Shown: in pieces, positions 16,644 through 24,345 of the stretch
How the letters are laid out: the number at the start of each line of letters is the position of its first letter
How positions within the stretch are numbered: the stretch's first letter is position 1
NCBI GenBank assembly: GCA_015657735.1
Contig: SSSX01000392.1
Location: 1-58,231, forward strand
Reading direction: 5' to 3'
DNA from: Zoogloeaceae bacterium
GTDB lineage: Bacteria; Pseudomonadota; Gammaproteobacteria; Burkholderiales; Rhodocyclaceae
DNA length: 58,231 nt
The notes under the pieces: model-generated
Told to the model about the DNA's origin: nothing
The model's database searches: none
Seen by the model: only the letters and a program-made list of their open reading frames with translations
Position numbers and translations under genes: made by a program

Positions 16644-17465
16644 ATGAGCAACCGCGCCTCCCTCTACCAGACCCGCTACGGCTCGCCCGACATGGCCGTG
16701 CCGGCCGCCGGCTCGCCGATCATCGACCACCTCCTGGCCCACCGCTCGGTGCGCGCCTACCTGCCCGACCCGGTCGGCGACGACCAGCTCGCCGCGATTG
16801 TCGCGGCCGCCCAGTCGGCGGCCAGCTCATCGAACCTGCACGCCTGGAGCGTCGTCGCGGTGCGCGACCCGGCCCGCAAGGCGCGCCTCGCCGAACTGGC
16901 CGGCGACCAGGCCCACATCGGCCAGGCGCCGCTGCTGCTGGTGTGGCTGGCCGATCTGGCGCGACTCGAGCAGGTGGCGCGGAAGGTCGGCGAGGCGCAC
17001 GTCGCGCTCGACTATCTCGAGATGTTCGAGGTGGGCGTCATCGACGCCGCGCTGGCTGCCCAGAACGCCGTCGCCGCCGCCGAATCCCTCGGTCTCGGCA
17101 CGGTTTACATCGGCGCGATGCGCAACCGGCCCGAAGACGTCGCCGCCGAACTGCAACTGCCGCCGCGGGTCGTCGCGGTATTCGGCCTGTGCGTCGGCAC
17201 CCCCGACCCGGCCCAGCCCGCCGCCGTCAAGCCGCGCCCGCCGCAGTCGGTCGTGCTGCACCACGAAACCTACTCGCTGCCCCGCCAGGCCGCCGGACTT
17301 GAGCAGTACGACGGCGCGATGGCGGCCTTCTACGCCAGCCAGGGCATGCAGGTCCGCGGCAGCTGGTCGAACCACTCGGCCAAACGGGTCCGCGACACCG
17401 CCGCGCTGTCGGGCCGCGACCGGCTGGTGGCAGCCCTCAACGCCCTCGGTTTTCCGCTGCGCTGA
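16644..17465 (+). CDS. NfsA/FRP-type NADPH-dependent nitroreductase
   Basis: 273 residues. HRSVRAYLPDPV (about 33-44) is the FMN-phosphate loop; QSAASSSNLHAWSVVAVRD and the later GLGTVYIGAMRN and VFGLCVGTP are typical of the NfsA/FRP group of oxygen-insensitive nitroreductases and flavin reductases. GLCVG-P matches the segment that contacts FMN in NfsA. The enzyme transfers electrons from NADPH to quinones, nitro compounds or flavin. It is a single gene, possibly with its own promoter (TAGAAT near 16584). Confidence 0.88.
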   Translation: MSNRASLYQTRYGSPDMAVPAAGSPIIDHLLAHRSVRAYLPDPVGDDQLAAIVAAAQSAASSSNLHAWSVVAVRDPARKARLAELAGDQAHIGQAPLLLVWLADLARLEQVARKVGEAHVALDYLEMFEVGVIDAALAAQNAVAAAESLGLGTVYIGAMRNRPEDVAAELQLPPRVVAVFGLCVGTPDPAQPAAVKPRPPQSVVLHHETYSLPRQAAGLEQYDGAMAAFYASQGMQVRGSWSNHSAKRVRDTAALSGRDRLVAALNALGFPLR

Positions 17466-17570
17466 GGCCGTACCCATAAGCCTGTCAAACCCCCTGAAGC
17501 CGCAGGTATCCGCAGCGTATATGGATTATAGTTTTCGGCCCTGCCACTTCCGCCGAAAGCTTCCGTTGCC

Positions 17571-18563
17571 ATGATTCCACCCCGCATGCTCCGCGCCGGC
17601 CTGCTGCTCGCCGGCCTGTTCACCGCCTCGGCTGCCTCGGCCGGCTATTCCGGCCTGTACGTGTTCGGTGACAGCGACTCCGACGCCGGCAATCTGGCGG
17701 CCATGGGGGTGCCGCTGCAGACCGGCGCCGACATCGTCTCGCCGGTGTCCGTCGCGGGGGCCTACAGCCCGTCGCTGACGGCGTCCAACGGCGCGGTGTG
17801 GTCCCAGCAACTGAGCGCCCGGCTCGGCCTCGGCCCGCTCACGGCGTCGCTGGCCGGCGGCACCGACTACGCGACCAGCGGCGCCTTCCTGAGCACTACC
17901 GCGCTCAGCCCGCTGCCCAGCGTCAGCCAGCAGGTGGACAGCTTCGTCGCCCAGCCGGGCGCGGCATCCGGTTCGGCGCTGTATGTGATCGAAGGCGGCA
18001 CCAACGATTTCCGCATGGCGGCCAAGGATGCGCTGCAGGTGATCATGGGTGGCGGCGACCCGACCGGCGTGATCACCGCCTTCATCGCCCAGTACGTCAG
18101 CGAGACGGCCAGCATGATCGGCAAGCTGAAGGCCGACGGCGCCCAGCACATCCTCGTCTGGAACCTGCCCGACGTGACGCGTTCGCCGGTCTATATCGCG
18201 ACGACCCCGTCGGCCTCGCTGCTGAGTGCCATGCAGGCGGCGCTGATGGCGGCCAACGCCACGCTGCAGGCGCAGCTCGGCGGCATCCCGGGCGTGACCA
18301 TCCTCGACGCCTTCGGCATCCTCACCGATCTGGTCGACAACCCCGGCCAGCACGGTCTGGCCAACGTCAGCGACCCCTGCTACGACGGCACCTGCGACAC
18401 CTCGACCAACCTGTTCTGGGATGGCATGCACCTCACCAGCGCCGGCTACCAGGCCTTTGCCGACGCCGCCTACGACGCCGTCGCGATCCCCGAACCGGGG
18501 ACCCTGGCGCTGAGCCTCGCCGGCCTGGCACTCACCGGACGGCGCCTGCGCCGCCGCGGCTGA
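17571..18563 (+). CDS. SGNH/GDSL-type esterase with PEP-CTERM sorting signal
   Basis: 330 residues. A Sec signal peptide (1-24, cleavage near ASA-G) is followed by the SGNH blocks: FGDSDSDAGN (nucleophile S35), GGTNDF, and DGMHLT (Asp-x-x-His dyad). The C-terminus AIPEPGTLALSLAGLALTGR plus RRLRRR is a complete PEP-CTERM tripartite signal: PEP motif, hydrophobic helix, basic tail. It should be exported, then cleaved by an exosortase and released or anchored at the surface. The protein resembles outer-membrane and secreted lipases/esterases of the thermolabile-haemolysin type. The exosortase is not in the window, but an associated acyltransferase is at 9493. Confidence 0.9.
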   Translation: MIPPRMLRAGLLLAGLFTASAASAGYSGLYVFGDSDSDAGNLAAMGVPLQTGADIVSPVSVAGAYSPSLTASNGAVWSQQLSARLGLGPLTASLAGGTDYATSGAFLSTTALSPLPSVSQQVDSFVAQPGAASGSALYVIEGGTNDFRMAAKDALQVIMGGGDPTGVITAFIAQYVSETASMIGKLKADGAQHILVWNLPDVTRSPVYIATTPSASLLSAMQAALMAANATLQAQLGGIPGVTILDAFGILTDLVDNPGQHGLANVSDPCYDGTCDTSTNLFWDGMHLTSAGYQAFADAAYDAVAIPEPGTLALSLAGLALTGRRLRRRG

Positions 18564-18605
18564 CTCGCCTCACTCCACCCGGCCCGGCCGCCGGCGCGGG
18601 GTGGT

Positions 18606-18633
18606 GGCGGCCTGCAGGTCAGGCCGCCCTTTT
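18606..18633 (+). terminator. Rho-independent-like terminator of the PEP-CTERM esterase gene
   Basis: GGCGGCCTG / CAGGCCGCC, nine perfect pairs with a CAGGT loop (18606-18628), followed by CTTTT. It lies just after the esterase stop and runs into the 3' end of the convergent nrtD-like gene, so its sequence also encodes that protein's last residues. Confidence 0.65.
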
Positions 18634-19410
18634 CATCTGCTTCTGGTACAGGAACTCGAGGATCGCCGCGCGGTAGCCGGCGAACTCCGGGTTGTGGGCC
18701 AGCTGCAGGCGGTCGCGGGGCTTGGCGAGCTCGACCTCGAGAATCTCGCCGATGGTCGCCGCCGGGCCGTTGGTCATCATCACCACGCGGTCCGACAGCA
18801 GCACCGCCTCGTCCACGTCGTGGGTCACCATCACCACGGTGGCGCCGGTCTTCTCCATCACGCCGATCAGTTCGTCCTGCAGCGCCGCGCGGGTCAGCGC
18901 GTCGAGGGCGCCGAAGGGCTCGTCCATCAGCAGGATTTGCGGCTCCATCGCAAAGGCGCGGGCGATGCCGATGCGCTGCTTCATGCCGCCGGAGATTTCG
19001 TGGGGCAGCTTCTGGGCAGCGTGGGCCATGTGCACCATCTCGAGGGCGGCAAGGGTGCGCGCCTTCAGCTGCTCCTTGCCCTCCTTCGCGCCGAACACCC
19101 GTTCGACCGCCAGATGCACGTTCTCGAAGCAGTTGAGCCACGGCAGCAGCGAGTGGTTCTGGAAGACCACCGCGCGCTCCGGGCCGGGTCCGCCGATCTC
19201 GCGGCCGTTGCACAGCATGACGCCCGAAGTGGGCAGCGTAAGCCCGGCGATCAGGTTGAGCAGCGTCGATTTGCCGCAGCCCGAGTGTCCGATCAGCGCC
19301 ACCACCTCGCCGCGGCGGACTTGCAGATTGACGTCGCGCAGGGCGACGAAGCGACCCTTGCGGGTCTCGAAGGCCATGCCGACGTTTTCGACCTTGACGA
19401 TTGCGTTCAT
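18619..19410 (-). CDS. nrtD: Nitrate ABC transporter ATP-binding protein (NrtD-like)
   Basis: 263 residues. Walker A GHSGCGKST (41-49), Q-loop FQNHSLLPW, signature ISGGMKQR, Walker B ILLMDEPFGALD and the H-loop VTHDVDEA are all intact. The sequence is of the nitrate/sulfonate/taurine importer group; QNHSLLPWL is typical of nitrate and cyanate systems. It is the last gene of nrtA-nrtB-nrtD and energises uptake at the inner membrane. The cyanobacterial-type NrtC fusion (ATPase plus substrate-binding domain) is not present, so this is a single-ATPase system. Confidence 0.88.
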   Translation of the reverse strand: MNAIVKVENVGMAFETRKGRFVALRDVNLQVRRGEVVALIGHSGCGKSTLLNLIAGLTLPTSGVMLCNGREIGGPGPERAVVFQNHSLLPWLNCFENVHLAVERVFGAKEGKEQLKARTLAALEMVHMAHAAQKLPHEISGGMKQRIGIARAFAMEPQILLMDEPFGALDALTRAALQDELIGVMEKTGATVVMVTHDVDEAVLLSDRVVMMTNGPAATIGEILEVELAKPRDRLQLAHNPEFAGYRAAILEFLYQKQMKRAA

Positions 19411-19432
19411 TCGATTTCTCCTCGACGCGGAA

Positions 19433-20350
19433 TCAGTTGGAGCCGTAGCTGAAGCGGCGGGCCACCAGCAGCAGGAGCTGTTCGAGCAGCAGGCCGACGA
19501 TGCCGATCACGAAGATGGCGATGATGATGTGCTCGACCTTGAGGTTGTTCCACTCGTCCCACACCCAGAAGCCGATGCCGACGCCGCCGGTGAGCATCTC
19601 GGCCGCCACGATGACCAGCCAGGCGGTGCCGATCGACAGGCGGATGCCGGTCAGCATGTAAGGCAGCACGGCCGGAAAGAGGATCTTGGTGATGATCCGG
19701 AACTCCGACAGGTTGAGCACCCGCGCCACATTGAGGTAATCCTGCGGCACGCGCTGCACGCCCTGGGCGGTGTTGAGGATCATCGGCCAGATCGAGCAGA
19801 TGAAGATCGTCCAGGTCGACGCCGGGTCGGCCGCCTTGAACACCATCAGGCCGATCGGCAGCCAGGCCAGCGGCGACACCGGGCGCAGGATGCTGATGAT
19901 CGGTTCGAGCATGCTGTTCATGAACGCGAAGCGGCCGATGATGAAGCCCAGCGGAATGCCGACCAGCGCGGCGACGCCGAAGCCGATCGCGACCCGCTTG
20001 AGGGACGACAGGATGTTCCAGCCGATGCCCTGGTCGTTCGGGCCGTTCTGGTAGAACGGATCGGCGAACAGCGCCAGCGCCGCCTCGAAGGTCTTGACCG
20101 GGCCGGGGAAGTCGGCCGACTTCATCGCCACCAGCGCCCACACGCCGACCACGAAGGCGAAGCCGAGCAGCGGCGGGATCACACGGCGCATCAACGCGCC
20201 GAGGCGCTCGCCGAAGCCAGGGCCGCGCTCGGCCGGGGCGGACACGGCATCGGCAACGGGAGCGGTCGCGGCCGGCTCCTTCGGCGTGCCGGCCGACGCT
20301 GCGGCGGGCACCGGCCGTTCAAACTCTGCGGGGAATGTCGCGGTAGTCAT
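19433..20350 (-). CDS. nrtB: Nitrate ABC transporter permease (NrtB-like)
   Basis: 305 residues. The start at 20350 is chosen because GGAGATCAAC precedes that ATG; an in-frame ATG four codons earlier lacks this. The N-terminal 65 residues are Ala/Pro-rich and probably cytoplasmic, longer than usual. Six helices follow. The cytoplasmic coupling loop around LNVARVLNLSEFRIITKILFP corresponds to the EAA loop. GGVGIGFWVWDEWNNLKVEHI is characteristic of NrtB/NasE permeases. It forms the membrane channel for nitrate or nitrite with NrtD. Confidence 0.9.
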   Translation of the reverse strand: MTTATFPAEFERPVPAAASAGTPKEPAATAPVADAVSAPAERGPGFGERLGALMRRVIPPLLGFAFVVGVWALVAMKSADFPGPVKTFEAALALFADPFYQNGPNDQGIGWNILSSLKRVAIGFGVAALVGIPLGFIIGRFAFMNSMLEPIISILRPVSPLAWLPIGLMVFKAADPASTWTIFICSIWPMILNTAQGVQRVPQDYLNVARVLNLSEFRIITKILFPAVLPYMLTGIRLSIGTAWLVIVAAEMLTGGVGIGFWVWDEWNNLKVEHIIIAIFVIGIVGLLLEQLLLLVARRFSYGSN

Positions 20351-20367
20351 GTTGATCTCCATTCATG

Positions 20368-21624
20368 TCAGGCATGGATCTTGAAACCTGCGGCGTACTT
20401 CTTCGGGTCCTTGCCGTCCCACACCACGCCGTCGATCAGCTTGGCGCTGCGGAAGTCGGACTTCGGCACCGCCACCCCGACCAGGCTGGCGGCCTGCTTG
20501 TACAGCTCGGTCTGGTTGATCGCCTTGGCCACCGCGAGGTAATCGACGTCCTGCTTGAGCAGGCCCCAGCGGCGATGCTGGGTGAGGAACCACATGCCGT
20601 CCGACAAGTAGGGGAAATTCACCGCGCCGTCGTTGAAGAACTTCATCGAGTTCTTGTCCGACCAGCTCTTGCCGAGGCCGTTTTCGTACTGGCCGATCAT
20701 GCGGCTGCGGATCACATCGACGTCGGTATTCACATAGCTCTTGGCGGCCACCGTTTCGGCGGTCTTGCTGCGGTTGGCGGCGCTGGCGTCGATCCAGCGC
20801 GAGGCCTCGAGGATCGCGCAGATCATCGCGCGGGCGGTGTTGGGGTACTTGGCGGCAAATTCGGCGGTGGCGCCGAGCACCTTCTCGGGGTGGTCGGTCC
20901 AGATGTCCTGGGTGGTCACCGCGGTGAAGCCGATCTTGTCGACGATCGCCCGCTGGTTCCACGGTTCGCCGACGCAGTAGCCGTCCATATTGCCGACGCG
21001 CATGTTGGCCACCATCTGCGGGGGCGGCACGACGATGTTCTTGACGTCCTTGAACGGGTCGATGCCGTGCGCCGCCAGCCAGTAGTAGAGCCACATGGCG
21101 TGGGTGCCGGTGGGGAAGGTCTGGGCGAAGATGTATTCCTTCTCCTTCTTCGCGACGACCTTGGCCAGCGAGGCGCCATCGACGGCGCCCTTCTCCTTGA
21201 GGCCGTTCGACAGCGTGATCGCCTGGCCGTTGTTGTTCAGTGTCATCAGCACGGCCATATCCTTCTTCGGCCCGCCGATGCCCAGGTGCAGGCCATACAC
21301 CAGGCCGTACAGCACGTGCGCCGCATGCAGCTCGCCATTGGCCAGCTTGTCGCGCACGCCGGCCCACGACGCTTCCTTGCTCGGCGTGATCTTGATCCCG
21401 TATTTCTTGTCGAAGCCCATCACCGACGCCATCACCACCGACGAACAGTCGGTCAGCGGGATGAAGCCGATCTTCACTTCTTCCAGTTCGGGCTTGTCCG
21501 AACCGGCAGCCCAGACGCCGCCTGCGGGAAGCATGGTGCCCATTGCCGCCAATCCTCCGAGGGTTGCCCCAGCCTTGAGAAAGCCGCGGCGGGAAAGAAA
21601 CGTGTCGTCGTATCGCTTGCTCAT
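20368..21624 (-). CDS. nrtA: Nitrate-binding protein (NrtA-like), Tat-exported
   Basis: 418 residues. The N-terminus SRRGFLKAGATLGGLAA is a twin-arginine signal, so the protein should be folded before export. The body has the NrtA/CmpA fold: VKIGFIPLTDCSSVVMA, FPTGTHAMWLYYWLAAHG, NMDGYCVGEPWNQRAI and DGMWFLTQHRRWGLL, all typical of nitrate-binding proteins. The start at 21624 has AGGGGCGAGCT upstream. It is the first gene after a regulated leader (21655-21760) and would deliver nitrate to NrtB/NrtD. No separate cytoplasmic NasS homologue lies beside it. Confidence 0.92.
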   Translation of the reverse strand: MSKRYDDTFLSRRGFLKAGATLGGLAAMGTMLPAGGVWAAGSDKPELEEVKIGFIPLTDCSSVVMASVMGFDKKYGIKITPSKEASWAGVRDKLANGELHAAHVLYGLVYGLHLGIGGPKKDMAVLMTLNNNGQAITLSNGLKEKGAVDGASLAKVVAKKEKEYIFAQTFPTGTHAMWLYYWLAAHGIDPFKDVKNIVVPPPQMVANMRVGNMDGYCVGEPWNQRAIVDKIGFTAVTTQDIWTDHPEKVLGATAEFAAKYPNTARAMICAILEASRWIDASAANRSKTAETVAAKSYVNTDVDVIRSRMIGQYENGLGKSWSDKNSMKFFNDGAVNFPYLSDGMWFLTQHRRWGLLKQDVDYLAVAKAINQTELYKQAASLVGVAVPKSDFRSAKLIDGVVWDGKDPKKYAAGFKIHA

Positions 21625-21654
21625 AGCTCGCCCCTGATCCCGAAATCCGTAGTC

Positions 21655-21709
21655 AAAAAAAGAGGGCGCCACATCACCCCGCGATAGCCCTGCGAGGGAT
21701 GGACGCCCT
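21655..21709 (-). terminator. Leader terminator upstream of nrtA
   Basis: On the minus strand AGGGCGTC pairs with GGCGCCCT (eight pairs, one U-G) around a loop holding a small CCCT/AGGG helix, followed by C and seven T. This is a good intrinsic terminator 30 bases before the nrtA start codon. Its left arm is shared with the loop and right arm of hairpin P2 (21700-21715), so the two structures exclude each other. Confidence 0.82.
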
Positions 21710-21760
21710 TGTCCAAGTGAGATCGCCTGATCGAGCCGGCCCGCCGTTGGACCGACTCAA
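21700..21760 (-). promoter_or_regulatory. ANTAR (NasT)-responsive two-hairpin leader RNA
   Basis: Two hairpins with six-base loops. P1 (21731-21760) has a 12-pair stem, TTGAGTCGGTCC with GGGCCGGCTCGA, closing the loop AACGGC. P2 (21700-21715) is TGGAC-AAGGGC-GTCCA. Both loops have A at position 1 and G at position 4, the known signature of RNAs bound by ANTAR-domain antiterminators. P2 overlaps the terminator, so NasT binding would expose nrtABD to transcription. nasT is the next gene upstream on the same strand. Read directly from sequence; binding is inferred. Confidence 0.85.
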
Positions 21761-21769
21761 GCGATCTAT

Positions 21770-21786
21770 AGCGAGGAGCGTGCCAG
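21770..21786 (-). promoter_or_regulatory. Sigma-54 promoter for nrtA
   Basis: Minus strand CTGGCACGCTCCTCGCT: matches YTGGCACG-N4-TTGC with one mismatch (TCGC), and GG and GC have the required 12-base separation. The predicted start is near 21759, exactly at the base of hairpin P1, so the transcript would begin with the regulatory RNA. Confidence 0.78.
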
Positions 21787-21873
21787 GAGAACCAAGAGAT
21801 TGATTTGAATCACGAAAATCAAAACCGGGGAATTCCTACCTCCTTGTGGGTAGATTTGAATACCCCTTCCGGC

Positions 21874-21888
21874 GCACTGTTGCAGTGC
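21874..21888. promoter_or_regulatory. NtrC-type enhancer dyad
   Basis: GCACTG-TTG-CAGTGC, a perfect inverted repeat that fits the NtrC pattern GCAC-N7-GTGC. It lies about 100 bp upstream of the sigma-54 promoter, a normal enhancer distance. Confidence 0.65.
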
Positions 21889-21945
21889 AGCACGCCTGCC
21901 TCCTGCACCATCACGGCCCATCGGCGATCGTCGGGCCGCAACGGA

Positions 21946-21980
21946 ATCGGGGCGGCAGCGCCAGCGCGCCCCGCCCCGAT
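21946..21980. terminator. Hairpin downstream of nasT
   Basis: ATCGGGGCGG / CCGCCCCGAT, ten perfect pairs around a 15-base GC-rich loop, starting 43 bp after the nasT stop. There is no T tract, so it may slow or partly end nasT transcription or protect its 3' end rather than act as a strict terminator. Confidence 0.4.
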
Positions 21981-22022
21981 CCACCGCCCGCCGACGCCGC
22001 CAAGCGTCGCCTGCCGGTCAGC

Positions 22023-22598
22023 TCACAGCAACAGATTGGCCATGTCGATCACGTCCTGGGCCACGTCGGCCAGTTTGCGTCCGCGCTCCATCGCCAGTTT
22101 GCGCAGCGCGTGGTAGGCGGCGTCCTCGTCGAGGCCGCGGGCTTTCATCAGCAGGCCCTTGGCCTTATCCACGGTGATCCGCTCGGTGAGCCGGCGGGTC
22201 GCGTCGTCCCGTTCGGCACGCAGGTGCTGGAAGGCCTCGAACTGGGCGAGCGCCACCTCGAACAGCGCATCGAGGCGCTCCGGCGACACCGAATCGACCA
22301 CGTAGGACGACACCCCGGCCTTCACGGCGCGGCGGATCTGCTGCGAATCGGCATCCTGCGAGAACAGCAACACCGGCCGCGGGCAATCGCGGTTCATGAT
22401 CGCCAGATGTTCCAGCGTGTCGCGGCTCGGCGAATCGGCCTGGATGAAGATCACGTCGGGCTTCGTCGCCAGCACCTGCCCGGACAGTTCGAGGGCGCTC
22501 GACAACACCGCCGCGACCTGATGACCGGCGAGGGCGAGGGCTGCACAGACATCGGCAGCGCGCTCGCGGGAAGAATCGACTACCAGCACTCGGAGCAT
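22023..22598 (-). CDS. nasT: NasT-type ANTAR antitermination regulator
   Basis: 191 residues: receiver-like domain (about 3-120), a helical linker, and an ANTAR RNA-binding domain (about 134-191; ITVDKAKGLLMKARGLDEDA). The receiver keeps VVDSS at the first acidic site, but the expected phospho-acceptor position in VIFIQADSPSRD reads Gln (Q53). That suits NasT proteins, which are controlled by the nitrate sensor NasS rather than by phosphorylation. NasS is not adjacent. The RNA target is almost certainly the nrtA leader just downstream. A GTG at 22607 is an alternative start. Confidence 0.92.
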   Translation of the reverse strand: MLRVLVVDSSRERAADVCAALALAGHQVAAVLSSALELSGQVLATKPDVIFIQADSPSRDTLEHLAIMNRDCPRPVLLFSQDADSQQIRRAVKAGVSSYVVDSVSPERLDALFEVALAQFEAFQHLRAERDDATRRLTERITVDKAKGLLMKARGLDEDAAYHALRKLAMERGRKLADVAQDVIDMANLLL

Positions 22599-22681
22599 GG
22601 ACAACACACGCGAAACTGAAACAGCCTAAACCCAAGCAAGAAACGATCCCGCCTCACCAAGCGCCCTCCCCGTCCGGTCGA

Positions 22682-24241
22682 CTACGCCGTGCTGGTCGCG
22701 GTTCCGTTCTGGCAGTCGAGGATCAGCACCGACACGTCGTCGCCGGCCGGCTGGCGGCCCAGATGGGCGGTCAGCGCCTGACGCAGGCCGGCCACCCGGG
22801 AAGCTTTCGGGGTGCGCTGCAGGGCCTGTTCCAGCCCACGCGTGCCGAACGCTTCGCCGGCCGCGCTCTCGGCCTCGGTCAGACCGTCCGAGCACAGCAC
22901 GATCTGGCACGGCTCGCTCCAGTTGAATTCCTCGTGTTCGATGCCGGCCTCGGCCGACGGCAGGATGCCGAGCGGCAGCTGTTTCGAGACGAAACGCTGG
23001 AGCACCGTCCCGTCGTCGCCGACGCGCAGCACGTCGGGCACCCCGCCGACCCAGATTTGGCCGGCCCGCCTGGCCGCCTCGAGCCGCACCAGCGATGCGG
23101 CGACGAAACGCCCGCGCGGCAGCAGCCCGCACAGCAGACCGTTGAGCTCGGTGACGAGGGCCGACAGCGGCTGGTTGCCGGCGGCGCCGCGGTAGAACGC
23201 GCCGAGGGCCGGTAGCACGCTGACCGCCGCCGCCAGGCCGTGGCCGGTGGCGTCGGCGAGCATCGCGTACAGCGCGCCCTGCGGCGAGCGGGCCACCGCC
23301 ACCACGTCGCCGGAGAAGTTGCGCGCCGGCATCACCGCGTACTGCACCGCGCCGTCGCGCAGCCAGTCGCTGCGCACCTGGCGCTCCATGATCGCCATCG
23401 CCAGCTCCTGCTCGCGCTCGGATTCGTCGTGGTACTGCTGCAGGCGCGCCGCGTCCTCGGCGAGCTGGTGCTGGATGCGGCGCATCTCGGAGACGTCGCG
23501 CACGACGCCGATGAACATCCGCCGGTTGGGCAGGGTGATGTCCGACACACCCAGTTCCAGCGGAAACTGGCTGCCATCCTTGCGCACCCCGGTCAGCTCG
23601 CGGATCTGGCCGATCGTCCGTTTGACGCCGGTTTCCCGGTAGCGCTGGAGATAACCGTCGTGCGCCTCCCGGTCGGGCGAGGGCATCAGCATGCGCAGAT
23701 TCTGGCCGACCATCTCGTTGGCGGTATAGCCGAAGATCTGGGTCGCCGAGCGGTTCACCGACAGGATCGTGCCCTGCTCGTCGGCCGACACGAGGCCGTC
23801 GATGACCCCGTTGGCCACCGCCCGCACCTGCTCCAGCGCCCCCGACAGGCGGCGCTGCATGTCGAGCAGGCGGCGCAGGGCCTTGAAGCGGGCGGCGAAG
23901 ACCGGGAAGGACAGGGGTTTGGTCAGATAGTCGTCGGCGCCGATGTCCAGCCCATGCACGACATCGCCCTCGCCCGACAGCGCCGACAGGATGATGATCG
24001 GCACCCACTGGTCGTCCGCCATCGCGCGGATCTGCTTGATCGCCTCGAAGCCATCCATGCGCGGCATCATCAGGTCCATCAGGACCACATCGGGGGCTTC
24101 CTGCCGGAACAGCTGCACCGCCTCGACGCCGTCGGTGGCGTAGATCGGTGTGCAGTTCAGGTGGGCGAGGAAGGCCCCCACGATGGTTCGGTTGGATGCG
24201 ATGTCGTCGGCGACCAGCACCCGCAACTGTTTTTCAGCCAT
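22682..24241 (-). CDS. Response regulator with PAS and PP2C (RsbU-like) phosphatase output
   Basis: 519 residues. Receiver (5-125) with the acidic pair ADD, phospho-acceptor D56 in VVLMDLMMPRMDG and the Lys in YLTKPLS. A PAS domain follows (about 140-265; GLVSADEQGTILSVNRSATQ), then a helical linker and a SpoIIE/RsbU-type PP2C phosphatase (about 310-515) with SGDVVAVA, LADATGHGLAAA, LCSDGLTEAE and GDDVSVLI metal sites intact. Such proteins dephosphorylate STAS anti-anti-sigma factors when activated. The gene follows the receiver-ATPase gene on the same strand, about 100 bp after its stop. It is probably an output of the CHASE-PAS kinase. Confidence 0.9.
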   Translation of the reverse strand: MAEKQLRVLVADDIASNRTIVGAFLAHLNCTPIYATDGVEAVQLFRQEAPDVVLMDLMMPRMDGFEAIKQIRAMADDQWVPIIILSALSGEGDVVHGLDIGADDYLTKPLSFPVFAARFKALRRLLDMQRRLSGALEQVRAVANGVIDGLVSADEQGTILSVNRSATQIFGYTANEMVGQNLRMLMPSPDREAHDGYLQRYRETGVKRTIGQIRELTGVRKDGSQFPLELGVSDITLPNRRMFIGVVRDVSEMRRIQHQLAEDAARLQQYHDESEREQELAMAIMERQVRSDWLRDGAVQYAVMPARNFSGDVVAVARSPQGALYAMLADATGHGLAAAVSVLPALGAFYRGAAGNQPLSALVTELNGLLCGLLPRGRFVAASLVRLEAARRAGQIWVGGVPDVLRVGDDGTVLQRFVSKQLPLGILPSAEAGIEHEEFNWSEPCQIVLCSDGLTEAESAAGEAFGTRGLEQALQRTPKASRVAGLRQALTAHLGRQPAGDDVSVLILDCQNGTATSTA

Positions 24242-24345
24242 CTACCAGTCTCTACGCTTGGCCGACGCCGGCCTGTGCCGACGTCCGCGGAGTCGATCGG
24301 TGGCAGGCCAGGCGGCCCGCCGGGTATTCCGGTGCGCCCGCACTA

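Noticed and set aside
21720..21767. AGATCGC / GCGATCT outer stem enclosing P1 of the nrtA leader
   Set aside because: The predicted sigma-54 transcription start falls at about 21759, inside it, so one arm would not be transcribed; probably chance.
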